Counted from the stretch's first letter, positions 1-7,453 are shown. The stretch: 11,593 bases of DNA from an uncultured Thalassolituus sp. (GCA_913054055.1 CAJXIT010000078.1:1-11593); one strand, 5' to 3'. Made by a program: numbers and translations. Notes: generated by a model from the letters alone, not told the origin.

Positions 1-1
1 A

Positions 2-655
2 GTTGCCTTTAATACGCTGTTGTTACGACTGGTGATGCCCGCCGGTGCTGTGGGCGTGGCTCTGTATTGTGAGCAATATTCTGTGGGGCTATTTCACTAT
101 TTCAATTTTTCACTGCTGTTAACCATGGTTGCCAGTATTTTCATTATGGATTTGGTGATTTATTGGCAGCATAGAATGTTCCATAGCATACCCGTATTAT
201 GGAAGTTACATCGAGTGCACCATATTGATCAAGATATCGATGTGACCACAGGGGCGAGATTCCACCCCATTGAAATCATTCTGTCTGTTTTAATCAAAAT
301 GTTGGTGGTTTTATTGTTGGGTGCGCCAGTGGAAGCAGTGATTTTATTTGAAACCATTTTAAATGCCACTGCCATGTTTAATCACAGTAATGTTCATATA
401 CCAGCTGTATTAGATAAATGGATTCGATGGGTATTGGTGACACCGGATATGCACAGAGTTCATCATTCTCAAATCAGAGGTGAGACGGATTCCAATTTTG
501 GGTTCAATGTCCCTTGGTGGGATCGTATTTTCTCAAGCTACCAAGATCAGCCTAAACTTGGCCATAATAAAATGAACATTGGTGTAAAGGGTTTTAATGA
601 TATGAATCGTTCTCAAAATATATATAAACTACTCATACACCCTTTTTCTAAATAG
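2..655 (+). CDS. Fatty acid hydroxylase / sterol desaturase family membrane protein (5' truncated)
   Basis: The reading frame is open to the left edge, so the true start lies outside the window; about 217 codons remain. The protein shows the eight-histidine signature of the fatty acid hydroxylase superfamily (PF04116): HRMFH at 170-184, HRVHH at 209-223, and a second HRVHH at 452-466. A conserved ARFHP segment (257-271) and an NH pair near 380-385 lie between them. These histidines bind a di-iron centre that hydroxylates or desaturates a lipid at the cytoplasmic membrane face. Hydrophobic segments precede the first histidine box and lie between the second and third. The substrate cannot be deduced; bacterial members act on sterols, fatty acids, carotenoids or ether lipids. 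It converges on the copper efflux operon and shows no functional link to it. Confidence 0.85.
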   Translation, partial: VAFNTLLLRLVMPAGAVGVALYCEQYSVGLFHYFNFSLLLTMVASIFIMDLVIYWQHRMFHSIPVLWKLHRVHHIDQDIDVTTGARFHPIEIILSVLIKMLVVLLLGAPVEAVILFETILNATAMFNHSNVHIPAVLDKWIRWVLVTPDMHRVHHSQIRGETDSNFGFNVPWWDRIFSSYQDQPKLGHNKMNIGVKGFNDMNRSQNIYKLLIHPFSK

Positions 656-675
656 CAGATTAACGTCAGATTAGC

Positions 676-708
676 TCAGGCACCCTATTATCCGAATAGA
701 GTGCCTGA
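676..708. terminator. Hairpin between convergent genes, probable bidirectional terminator
   Basis: The arms TCAGGCAC and GTGCCTGA are extended inward by CTATT/AATAG, with one C-A mismatch and a five-base loop ATCCG. That makes about 13 base pairs. It sits in the 67-base gap between the hydroxylase gene (plus) and cusA (minus), where a shared terminator is expected. The downstream tract is AT-rich but lacks a clean T run on either strand, so termination strength is uncertain. Confidence 0.6.
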
Positions 709-722
709 ATTATATTTGCTAT

Positions 723-3700
723 TTATTTTATATGGCTCAACGCTCTGAATTTCCAAAGCATGAAAACAGTTGGGATAATAAAGAGTGTAAGTGCGATTGC
801 AGTTACCATACCTCCCACCAAAGGCGCTGCCAGTCTGCTCATGATCTCGGCTCCAGTGCCGGTACTATAAAGAACAGGTAGCAATCCAGCCAAATCAGAT
901 ACGGCCGTCATTAATACTGGTCTTACTCGCTTAACGGCACCATTTAATACCGCTTGTGCTGTAGTGTGTCGGTTTAATGGTGTTAAGCCTTGATGTGCTT
1001 TTTCTTGTAAGTCATTCCATGATTGATTTAAGTACACCAACATAAGTACGGCTGTTTCTACCGCCAGCCCGGCTAATGCAATAAAGCCCACACCCACAGC
1101 AATCGAAAAATTGTAATCATAGAAATATAAAAGCCAAACGCCCCCAACAAGACCCAGTGGAAAAGTGGCCATGATAATGGCGGGTTCAGCAAATCGCCTA
1201 AAACTTAGGTAAAGCAAAATGGTGATAATGGCTAGAGTAAACGGAATCACATAATTTAATTTAGCCTTGGCCCGTTCCATGTATTCATATTGGCCTGACC
1301 AGTTAATGGAATAGCCTTTTGGTAGGTTTAACTGTTCAGCCACCTGTTCTTTAGCATTCTCCACATAACTGCCCACATCCATGTCTTCAATATCAATAAA
1401 GGTCCAGCCGTTAATACGTGCATTTTCACTTTTAATACCCGGAGGGCCATCTTCAATATAGACATTAGCCACATCTGCTAATGCGATACGCTGCCCGGAT
1501 GGGGTCACTATAGGTAACAATGAAATTTGTTCAGGGGAATCCCGATAAGCTTGCGGATAGCGTAAGTTCACCGGATAGCGTTCCAGCCCTTCAACGGTAT
1601 TGGTGACATTCATGCCGCCAATGGCGGTGGCAATCACTTGTTGAATTTCGGTAATGCTTAAACTAAACCGTGCGGCTTTTTCACGATCAATATCCACTTT
1701 AATATAGCGCCCACCTGCTACCCGTTCTGAATACACAGATGCGGTACCGGGTACGTCTTTTAAAATATCTTCAAGTTGCTGACCAATATTCTGAATGGTT
1801 TTTAAATCCGCCCCAGCGACCTTGATACCAACCGGGGTTTTGATACCAGTGGCCAGCATATCGATTCGGGTTTTGATGGGCATTACCCAAGCATTGGTCA
1901 ATCCGGGCAGTTTGACGACGGCGTCTAACTCTTGTTTGATTTTTTCTTTGTCCATGCCTGGGCGCCATTCACTTTCTGGTTTTAACTGAATAAAACTTTC
2001 AATCATGGTTAAAGGCGCGGGGTCAGTGGCGGTTTCAGCTCGTCCAATTTTTCCAAATACAGATTTCACTTCGGGCACAGAAGCGATCAACTTATCGGTT
2101 TGCTGCAATAACTCTCTGGCTTTACCAATAGAAATGCCGGGATAAGTGGTGGGCATGTACATAATGTCCCCCTCATCCAAAGGCGGAATAAATTCACTGC
2201 CAATATTACTTAATGGCCAAAGCGTCGAGAGTAAAATAAGCGCAGCCACACCCATGGTTGTTTTTGGGTGTCTCAGTACGTTTTCTAAGAGCGGACGATA
2301 CTTGGATATTAAGAATTGATTAGTGGGGTTTTTATTTTCAGGTTTGATATTACCGCGAACAAAATACCCAATTAATACCGGAACAAGGGTGATGGCTAAA
2401 ATGGCGGCAGCAGCCATGGCATAGGTTTTTGTATAGGCCAGTGGCGAAAACATGCGGCCTTCTTGCGCCTCTAAAGTAAAGACGGGTAGAAAACTCACAG
2501 TAATAATTAACAAACTAAAAAATAATGCAGGGCCAACTTCACTTGCAGCCTTCATAACCACCTGCCAGCGATTGTCATCAGTGACCTGATTTTTCTCCAT
2601 GTGTTTATGCATATTTTCAATCATCACAATGGCACCGTCTATCATGGTACCAATGGCCACGGCTATGCCGCCAAGGGACATGATGTTAGCGTTAATCCCT
2701 TGCAGATACATAATGATAAAGGCAACCAAGATGCCTATGGGTAAACTGATGATCACCACAAGTGATGAACGCATGTGCATTAAAAAAATCACACATACAA
2801 ACGCCACCACTAAAAACTCTAACAACAAGGTGTGCCATAAGTTTTCTATGGCTCGTTCAATCAAACCTGATCGATCATACACCGTGACAATTTCTACCCC
2901 TTGCGGTAAACCTTGTTTTAATTGTTCTAGCTTTTCTTTCACGCCTTTTATGGTGGCTTGTGCATTTTCCCCATAGCGCATGACCACAACGGCGCCCGCT
3001 ACTTCCCCTTCACCGTTAAGTTCGGCAATGCCCCTACGCATTTGTGGACCGATGCCGATATCTGCAATGTCTTTTAACAGTAGAGGCGTGCCCTGATTAT
3101 TGATGCCTAGGGGAATGGTTTCTATGTCTTTTATGCCGGTTAAATAACCGGATGCTCTCACCATATATTCCGCTTCGGCCATTTCAATCACAGAGGCCCC
3201 CACTTCTTGGTTGGCTTGTTTGATGGACATTTGAATATGGGATAACGGAATATCAAACGCGCGTAATTTATCTGGATCTACTTTAATTTGATATTGTTTC
3301 ACCATGCCGCCAATGCTGGCTACTTCTGACACCCCTTGAACGGTTTGCAGTTCGAACTTGAGAAACCAGTCTTGAATGGATCGTAATTCACTGATGTCAT
3401 GCTGACCTGTTTTATCAACAAGGGCGTATAAATATACCCAGCCCACACCCGTAGCATCGGGTCCCAGTTGAGGTTTGGCAGTATCGGGCAGTGAGGGTGT
3501 CACTTGGCTTAAATACTCAAGTACACGGGAACGGGCCCAGTACAAATCTGTGTCTTCATCAAAAATAATGTAGACATAACTATCACCAAAAAAACTAAAT
3601 CCTCTAACGGTTTGAGCACCTGGAACCGAAAGCATGGCTGTGGTGAGCGGGTAGGTGACTTGATCTTCGACCACCTGTGGCGCCTGACCCGGATAGCTGG

Positions 3701-3851
3701 TTTTAATGATGACTTGCACATCGCTTAAATCAGGAATGGCATCAATGGGTGTGTTTTTGATGGCGTATGCGCCTAATCCCATCAAAATTAAAGCAGAGAT
3801 CAACACAAAAAAACGATTTTCAATGGACCATTTAATAATAGAAATAATCAT
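723..3851 (-). CDS. cusA: CusA-type Cu(I)/Ag(I) efflux RND transporter
   Basis: Inner-membrane proton-driven pump of the heavy-metal RND class. It aligns along its full length with E. coli CusA, including the NTPIDAIPDLSDVQVIIKTS and YPGQAP block near the N terminus. I chose ATG 3851 (1042 residues) over GTG 3857: a GAAGGG ribosome site sits 9 bases upstream of the ATG and is too close to the GTG, and with this start the N terminus matches E. coli CusA in length. From that start, the E. coli copper-site methionines 573, 623 and 672 correspond to M566, M616 and M665. The transmembrane relay residues M391, M403, D405, M410, M479, E932 and M1004 are present. The relay methionine 501 is I494, and the proton-relay lysine 984 is V979. 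The gene follows cusB directly (start 2 bases after its stop codon), so translation is coupled. Copper/silver specificity is inferred from the methionines. E. coli residue numbers are from memory. Confidence 0.95.
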   Translation of the reverse strand: MIISIIKWSIENRFFVLISALILMGLGAYAIKNTPIDAIPDLSDVQVIIKTSYPGQAPQVVEDQVTYPLTTAMLSVPGAQTVRGFSFFGDSYVYIIFDEDTDLYWARSRVLEYLSQVTPSLPDTAKPQLGPDATGVGWVYLYALVDKTGQHDISELRSIQDWFLKFELQTVQGVSEVASIGGMVKQYQIKVDPDKLRAFDIPLSHIQMSIKQANQEVGASVIEMAEAEYMVRASGYLTGIKDIETIPLGINNQGTPLLLKDIADIGIGPQMRRGIAELNGEGEVAGAVVVMRYGENAQATIKGVKEKLEQLKQGLPQGVEIVTVYDRSGLIERAIENLWHTLLLEFLVVAFVCVIFLMHMRSSLVVIISLPIGILVAFIIMYLQGINANIMSLGGIAVAIGTMIDGAIVMIENMHKHMEKNQVTDDNRWQVVMKAASEVGPALFFSLLIITVSFLPVFTLEAQEGRMFSPLAYTKTYAMAAAAILAITLVPVLIGYFVRGNIKPENKNPTNQFLISKYRPLLENVLRHPKTTMGVAALILLSTLWPLSNIGSEFIPPLDEGDIMYMPTTYPGISIGKARELLQQTDKLIASVPEVKSVFGKIGRAETATDPAPLTMIESFIQLKPESEWRPGMDKEKIKQELDAVVKLPGLTNAWVMPIKTRIDMLATGIKTPVGIKVAGADLKTIQNIGQQLEDILKDVPGTASVYSERVAGGRYIKVDIDREKAARFSLSITEIQQVIATAIGGMNVTNTVEGLERYPVNLRYPQAYRDSPEQISLLPIVTPSGQRIALADVANVYIEDGPPGIKSENARINGWTFIDIEDMDVGSYVENAKEQVAEQLNLPKGYSINWSGQYEYMERAKAKLNYVIPFTLAIITILLYLSFRRFAEPAIIMATFPLGLVGGVWLLYFYDYNFSIAVGVGFIALAGLAVETAVLMLVYLNQSWNDLQEKAHQGLTPLNRHTTAQAVLNGAVKRVRPVLMTAVSDLAGLLPVLYSTGTGAEIMSRLAAPLVGGMVTAIALTLFIIPTVFMLWKFRALSHIK

Positions 3852-3853
3852 GA

Positions 3854-5311
3854 TCACATGCCCTTCATATCAGAATGATGCTGTGATTGTAAAATCTGAG
3901 TGATAACAAAATTACCGTCATCAATGACAAAACGAAATTCAATGTCATCACCGGTATTTAAGTCTTTAATAATGCTTTGATCATGAAACGTAAAATCAAG
4001 TGTGGCAGCGTCTCGGTTCCATTTTTCAATGGGCCCTCGTGAGATATTGATGATATGTTGTGCCATTTTGATTGAGTTGATGCGGCCTTTGGCGGTGGCA
4101 TTTGCTAGGCCTGAATAATCTTTATCAATACTTAAAGGATGAGTCATGCGAATAAAGTCAGAGGTTTTACTGGACTCACTGTCCAATAAAAACTGAGCGC
4201 TACTGACAACCTTTTCACCTGGCGATAATCCTCTTAACACTTCTGAATATTCTTGCGTCATTAACCCTAGTTTCACCTCAACGGATTTAAACCTTCCATT
4301 CTCTTGCGCAAGTACTACTCGGTCTTGCTGGCCTGTTCGAATGACCGCTGTTTTAGGCACGGCTAAACGTTTTTTCTGGGCACTGCTGTGAATGGTAATT
4401 TGTGCAAACATATTGGGTTTTAATAGTTTGTCAGCATTGTTGAATCTTAGACGTGCTCTAAGGGTACGATTTTTAGCGTCTAGTGATGGATAGATGTAAT
4501 CCACTTTTCCTTGCCAAAACTGATTAGGAAGCGAGTTGAGCGTCATGGTGACTTTTTGATTGGGTTTGATCAAGCTGGCCTGACGCTCAAAAATTTCTGT
4601 TTCAACCCAAACTTGTTGTAAAGAACCAATAGACATCATGGTGGTGTCAGGCTTGATATAAAATCCTTTTCGAATGTTTAGGTTATCAATGACGCCAGAC
4701 TGTGGCGCGTAAAACGTCACGGTTTGCTGAACTTTTTTATTGGCTCGTAATGTTTTAATGGTTTGTTGGCTGATCTGTAATGCACTTAGACGTTCTTCTG
4801 CGGCAGCAATTAAGTCTTGATTATTACCTGCTAGCTCAGCTATGAACTCTTGCTGTGCATTCACCAACTCTGGGCTGTATAAATCATACAATGGTTGATC
4901 TTTTTTAACGGGATCGCCAGCCGCTTTAACGTGTAGTTTTTCAACCCAGCCTGCCACCCTTGGGTGTATGTGAATTAAATTATCTTGATCATATTGCACA
5001 ACGCCTACGGTGAGAATGTCTTGTGTCAGCGGCATAAGTTGCGCTTGCACGGTGCGCACTCCCAGATTGTTGATTACCGCAGGGGATACATAGATGCTGC
5101 CGGGGTCGTTTTCACTGCTCGAATCGTCTTTATAAACGGGCACCAACTCCATACCCATAGGAGAAAGCCCAGGTTTGTCTCGGCGATAGTTGGCATCCAT
5201 AGGTGCCACCCAATATAAGGGTTGCTCGGAAGTTTGCTGTTCTTCATCCGTAGATGGGTTTAATAGGGATTGTGATAAAAACCCAATGACTAAGCCGCCC
5301 AATAAAATCAA
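3854..5311 (-). CDS. cusB: CusB-type periplasmic adaptor with C-terminal CusF-like domain
   Basis: Membrane fusion protein that links CusA to an outer-membrane channel. Counting from TTG 5311 (485 residues): a hydrophobic anchor at 2-17; a heavy-metal-binding segment at 33-60 (YWVAPMD...SPMGMELVPVY) with the three expected methionines 38, 52 and 54; barrel-sandwich and helical hairpin regions at about 110-230; beta-barrel and membrane-proximal regions to about 380; and a CusF-like fold at about 404-475. The CusF part lacks the copper ligands. The start is problematic. An ATG at 5362 is in frame and gives a natural leader (MSNNHEKPKFGL), but codon 13 is TAA (5326-5324), immediately before KIH and the anchor. 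TTG 5311 has no clear ribosome site. The gene may be expressed poorly, by reinitiation, or the TAA may be an error. It lies 107 to 158 bases after the His/Met-rich gene. Confidence 0.9.
   Translation of the reverse strand: MILLGGLVIGFLSQSLLNPSTDEEQQTSEQPLYWVAPMDANYRRDKPGLSPMGMELVPVYKDDSSSENDPGSIYVSPAVINNLGVRTVQAQLMPLTQDILTVGVVQYDQDNLIHIHPRVAGWVEKLHVKAAGDPVKKDQPLYDLYSPELVNAQQEFIAELAGNNQDLIAAAEERLSALQISQQTIKTLRANKKVQQTVTFYAPQSGVIDNLNIRKGFYIKPDTTMMSIGSLQQVWVETEIFERQASLIKPNQKVTMTLNSLPNQFWQGKVDYIYPSLDAKNRTLRARLRFNNADKLLKPNMFAQITIHSSAQKKRLAVPKTAVIRTGQQDRVVLAQENGRFKSVEVKLGLMTQEYSEVLRGLSPGEKVVSSAQFLLDSESSKTSDFIRMTHPLSIDKDYSGLANATAKGRINSIKMAQHIINISRGPIEKWNRDAATLDFTFHDQSIIKDLNTGDDIEFRFVIDDGNFVITQILQSQHHSDMKGM
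3887..4102 (-). other. CusF-like domain at the CusB C terminus, copper ligands missing
   Basis: The segment starting TAKGRINSIK and ending at FVITQIL follows the CusF small beta-barrel pattern: GxVxSI, a GPI turn, a DFTF strand and a TGDDIEFRF strand. In E. coli CusF the metal is held by one histidine, one tryptophan (N-W-P-E-M-T-M) and two methionines. Here the matching stretch (around 4000-4045) reads GPIEKWNRDAATLDF, so the Trp, Met and Met positions are Arg, Ala and Leu. The histidine position is Ser or Arg. A tryptophan occurs two residues earlier but without methionine partners. Confidence 0.7.
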
Positions 5312-5323
5312 CAGGTGTATTTT

Positions 5324-5362
5324 TTAAAGCCCAAATTTTGGCTTTTCGTGATTGTTTGACAT
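5324..5362 (-). other. 12-codon in-frame leader ORF ending in TAA ahead of cusB
   Basis: ATG at 5362-5360 is followed by SNNHEKPKFGL and then TAA at 5326-5324. After the stop the same frame continues with KIHLLILLGGLVIGF and the rest of CusB without interruption. It reads as the cytoplasmic N terminus of CusB cut by a nonsense codon. One A-to-T change (AAA to TAA) would explain it. The alternative is a genuine leader peptide. Confidence 0.6.
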
Positions 5363-5469
5363 GTTATTACCGCGAAACACAAATTAATGAAATGTCTATT
5401 TGGCTCAGTGGGGTGTGATTGATAATGAATGTATCACTAACACTGATCAGCAGACGGATTGATCCTGTG

Positions 5470-5922
5470 TTAAGCGTGGGCTGGTGGACGGTATAAACCT
5501 GAAGGGGTCAAGGAAAGGTATAAGTTGATGATATAAGGGGTATGTACTTTAAATTCTGTACGCATTTGATTGACGCTGGGTTGAGACAAGGTAAAGCCCA
5601 TCACCATTAGGTTCATTGGGCAAGATTCATCATTGCAGCATAGGTTTTGTTGAACCGGTGAATCCTGGGTGAGTGAATCAGGCTCGTTATGAGTCATGTG
5701 GATGTGATCCATATTTGAATGATCCATGGCTGAGTGATCCATACCTGAGTGGTTCATATCAGCATGGTTCATATCAGCATGGTTCATATCTGTGTGCTTG
5801 CCTGATGCGTCTAGCATGGGGCAAGGTGTGCTGGCAGCAGATATCCCCTGAGCAAAGATACTCAGGATCAAAAAGTAGGCTGTTATCACATGGGTTTTCA
5901 ACACAGTTTTGCCGTTATTCAC
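5470..5922 (-). CDS. Exported His/Met-rich protein, probable copper binding
   Basis: 150 residues from GTG 5922; no ATG is available in the open frame, a GTG at residue 7 is the alternative, and neither has a clear ribosome site. An N-terminal signal peptide (hydrophobic ITAYFLILSIFAQGISA) probably ends near ISAA/S at about residue 30. Residues 45-78 are a tandem of xMxHx five-residue units (DMNHA, GMDHS, AMDHS, NMDHI), which give alternating methionine and histidine ligands suited to Cu(I)/Cu(II) or silver. Four cysteines follow the signal region (34, 95, 96, 101), and the C terminus ends SLTPSGLYRPPAHA, a tail reminiscent of small DUF2946-type copper-associated proteins. It is first in the apparent operon with cusBA, so a periplasmic metal sponge or chaperone that hands metal to the pump is likely. 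This may matter because the CusF-like domain in CusB has lost its ligands. No named family is claimed. Confidence 0.75.
   Translation of the reverse strand: MNNGKTVLKTHVITAYFLILSIFAQGISAASTPCPMLDASGKHTDMNHADMNHADMNHSGMDHSAMDHSNMDHIHMTHNEPDSLTQDSPVQQNLCCNDESCPMNLMVMGFTLSQPSVNQMRTEFKVHTPYIINLYLSLTPSGLYRPPAHA
5706..5795 (-). repeat. Six tandem 15-bp units encoding the Met/His pentapeptide repeats
   Basis: On the plus strand the units begin GATCCAT or GGTTCAT. The two at 5751-5765 and 5766-5780 are identical (GGTTCATATCAGCAT), and the others differ at a few bases. Each unit is exactly five codons, so gain or loss of a unit keeps the frame while changing the number of metal ligands. The protein repeat continues one unit beyond the DNA repeat, to 5689. 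Confidence 0.85.
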
Positions 5923-5988
5923 ACTGGATGGGTTACAGAGCTTTCATTCATGGCTCTTTAGCAATGAACCTCAGGATACTCTGATTTT

Positions 5989-5994
5989 ATTATA
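5989..5994 (-). promoter_or_regulatory. Possible -10 element for the copper operon
   Basis: A perfect TATAAT occurs on the minus strand about 67 bases before the His/Met-rich gene. No good -35 lies 16-18 bases upstream, which is common for activator-dependent metal promoters. I see no full CueR dyad. A lone TTGTCAT (6008-6014) matches half of a CusR-type site, but the second half is missing. Confidence 0.35.
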
Positions 5995-6029
5995 GTTGAA
6001 ATGTTCCTTGTCATATAAATCAGATTTCA

Positions 6030-6057
6030 TGATCTAACCCAAGCTAGCTGGCGTACA
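6030..6057 (+). promoter_or_regulatory. Candidate ECF-sigma promoter for the SDR operon
   Basis: TGATCT (6030-6035), a 16-base spacer and CGTACA (6052-6057). TGATC resembles the -35 reported for RpoE-ChrR-controlled promoters. The same layout, with shared flanks (TTTCATGATCT; GGCGTACA), occurs before the FAD/photolyase operon at 10006. A start site just downstream would leave a leader of about 45 bases before the SDR gene, which has a good GGAG ribosome site. Confidence 0.65.
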
Positions 6058-6108
6058 ACCCTATATTGATACACGGCATCATCAATTGACTGTGTTTGGA
6101 GAGTACGT

Positions 6109-6900
6109 ATGAAATATGTTTGGGTGATTGGGGCCTCAACCGGAATTGGTGAGGCGGTCGCATTGCATTACTTTAATTTAGGGTGTCGGGTATATATCAG
6201 TGCGCGCACTGGGGCCAAATTAGAACAGTTAGCGGCTGATCATAATCAATATGATGAGTCAGATGGCAAAGGCATGCTGATTCCCATTGAGATGGATGTG
6301 ACAGATGAGTTCTCTGTTGGCAGTGCTGTGCAACGCATACAAGACATCTATGGCAAGTTGCACAAGGTTATTGTGAATGCGGGCACCTGTGAGTATATCG
6401 ACGATACACAAGTGGACTTGGAATTAGTTAAGCGGGTCATGGACACCAATTTGTACGGTGCCATGCGCGTGAGTAATTATGTGCAGCCTTTACTGGATCA
6501 TGATGAACAATCTCAATTGGTTTTCATTAGCAGCAGTGTGACTTATCAAGCGCTGCCTAGAGCCCATGCTTACGGTGGCAGCAAAGCCGCATTGCGCTAC
6601 TTTGCCCAGTGCTTAAAAATGGACATACAGCATCAAGGGGTCGATGTACGAGTTGTGTCTCCGGGTTTTGTGAAAACCCCGTTAACAGATAAAAATGACT
6701 TTGATATGCCGTTTATGATTTCCAGTGAAGAAGCGGCAAAAAGAATTGGCAAAGGGTTAGAAGGTTCCAGTTTTGATATCCATTTTCCAAAACGCTTTAC
6801 TTACACCTTAAAATTATTTTCGTTATTGCCCAATGCCATAAAATTTTACCTGCTTGGTAAGGCATCTCGTGCCAATGCTGATTCAATAAAAGAAGTATAG
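6109..6900 (+). CDS. SDR family oxidoreductase
   Basis: 263-residue classical-size short-chain dehydrogenase/reductase. Visible motifs: the nucleotide-binding GASTGIG at residues 8-14, SAR after the second strand (arginine 33, suggesting NADP preference), MDVT at 62-65, VNAG at 89-92, N114 in the catalytic tetrad position, SSS at 141-143, and YGGSK (catalytic Y155, K159). SPGFVKTPLT follows at 184-193. ATG 6109 has GGAG seven bases upstream. The C-terminal 40 residues are basic and hydrophobic (FTYTLKLFSLLPNAIKFYLLG), suggesting membrane association and a lipid-like substrate. It is first in a plus-strand operon, 2 bases from the next gene, behind a candidate ECF promoter. SDRs of this kind recur in RpoE-ChrR regulons. 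The substrate is unknown. Confidence 0.9.
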   Translation: MKYVWVIGASTGIGEAVALHYFNLGCRVYISARTGAKLEQLAADHNQYDESDGKGMLIPIEMDVTDEFSVGSAVQRIQDIYGKLHKVIVNAGTCEYIDDTQVDLELVKRVMDTNLYGAMRVSNYVQPLLDHDEQSQLVFISSSVTYQALPRAHAYGGSKAALRYFAQCLKMDIQHQGVDVRVVSPGFVKTPLTDKNDFDMPFMISSEEAAKRIGKGLEGSSFDIHFPKRFTYTLKLFSLLPNAIKFYLLGKASRANADSIKEV

Positions 6901-6902
6901 CA

Positions 6903-7439
6903 ATGAAGATGATTCCGCTTATTGTAAGCGCTGTTGTATTTCAGGTTACCTGGGTCAGTGCCGCATTTTTGTATACAGAACTGGCCACTCTGGGTGTTGT
7001 AAGCTTGTATTTATTACTGAGATTCAGTCCTGAATCAAAGTTTACAATGATGATGCTTAGTGCTGTTGCTGTGTCCCTTGGCATAATAATGGATGCGGTT
7101 TTATATGCATGTCAGATATATAGCTTTCCCACAACTGAAGTCATGCCCTTAGTGAACATCCCTTTATGGCTGCTTTTAATGTGGCTAGCATTTTCGTCCT
7201 CCTTGTTCAGTACACTGCATTGGGCACTGAGTAAGCCTATTATGTTTGTTTCAATATGCGCGGTGTTTGGGCCTTTGTCATATGTAGTGGGCAAACAAAT
7301 TGGTATCATTAATTTTCACACCGCGCACCTTTGGATAATGGTGTTTGCTTGGGGGATTTGGGCGAGTGTTTTTTTATTGATGTGCCAGGCTGTCAAAAAA
7401 ATTAATAAGGGCTTAACCCCTATTCACCTTCAACCCTAA
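6903..7439 (+). CDS. DUF2878-like integral membrane protein
   Basis: 178 residues, almost wholly hydrophobic, with about six predicted membrane segments (roughly 4-22, 24-41, 49-69, 86-105, 112-128, 141-162). The pattern GIIMDAVLY (D64), a tryptophan-rich IPLWLLLMWLAFSSSLFSTLHWA segment and GPLSYVVGKQIG match my memory of the DUF2878 family, which occurs beside SDR, DUF3833, DUF1365 and cyclopropane-fatty-acid-synthase genes in gammaproteobacterial ChrR clusters. It starts 2 bases after the SDR stop; ATG 6909 is an alternative start. Its molecular role is not known. Its place between a lipid-like SDR and an exported protein suggests a job in membrane lipid remodelling or transport. Confidence 0.75.
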   Translation: MKMIPLIVSAVVFQVTWVSAAFLYTELATLGVVSLYLLLRFSPESKFTMMMLSAVAVSLGIIMDAVLYACQIYSFPTTEVMPLVNIPLWLLLMWLAFSSSLFSTLHWALSKPIMFVSICAVFGPLSYVVGKQIGIINFHTAHLWIMVFAWGIWASVFLLMCQAVKKINKGLTPIHLQP

Positions 7440-7453
7440 GCATGAGGCCCTTT

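Noticed and set aside
2599..2976. Plus-strand open frame inside cusA
   Set aside because: Antisense to a full-length, strongly conserved CusA; its composition is explained by the opposite strand.
5329..5342. Palindrome GCCCAAATTTTGGC near the cusB start as a terminator
   Set aside because: It has an internal mismatch and no loop, and it lies in the likely coding part of the CusB leader.
5416..5438. Hairpin with GTGAT/ATCAC-type arms between the His/Met-rich gene and cusB
   Set aside because: The stem is short, AT-rich and has a large loop; no T run follows, so a terminator or riboswitch cannot be supported.
5458..5476. TGATCC followed by CGTG as a third ECF promoter
   Set aside because: The spacing is 9 bases instead of 16, it points into the antisense of the His/Met-rich gene, and no plus-strand gene follows closely.
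5673..5984. Plus-strand open frame of about 100 codons antisense to the His/Met-rich gene
   Set aside because: It is produced by the 15-bp repeats read on the other strand; it has no signal peptide, ribosome site or family pattern, whereas the minus frame has all the marks of an exported metal protein.
5999..6014. Possible CusR-type operator (TTGTCAT) upstream of the copper operon
   Set aside because: Only one half-site is present; the expected ATGACAA partner two bases away reads AAATGTT.
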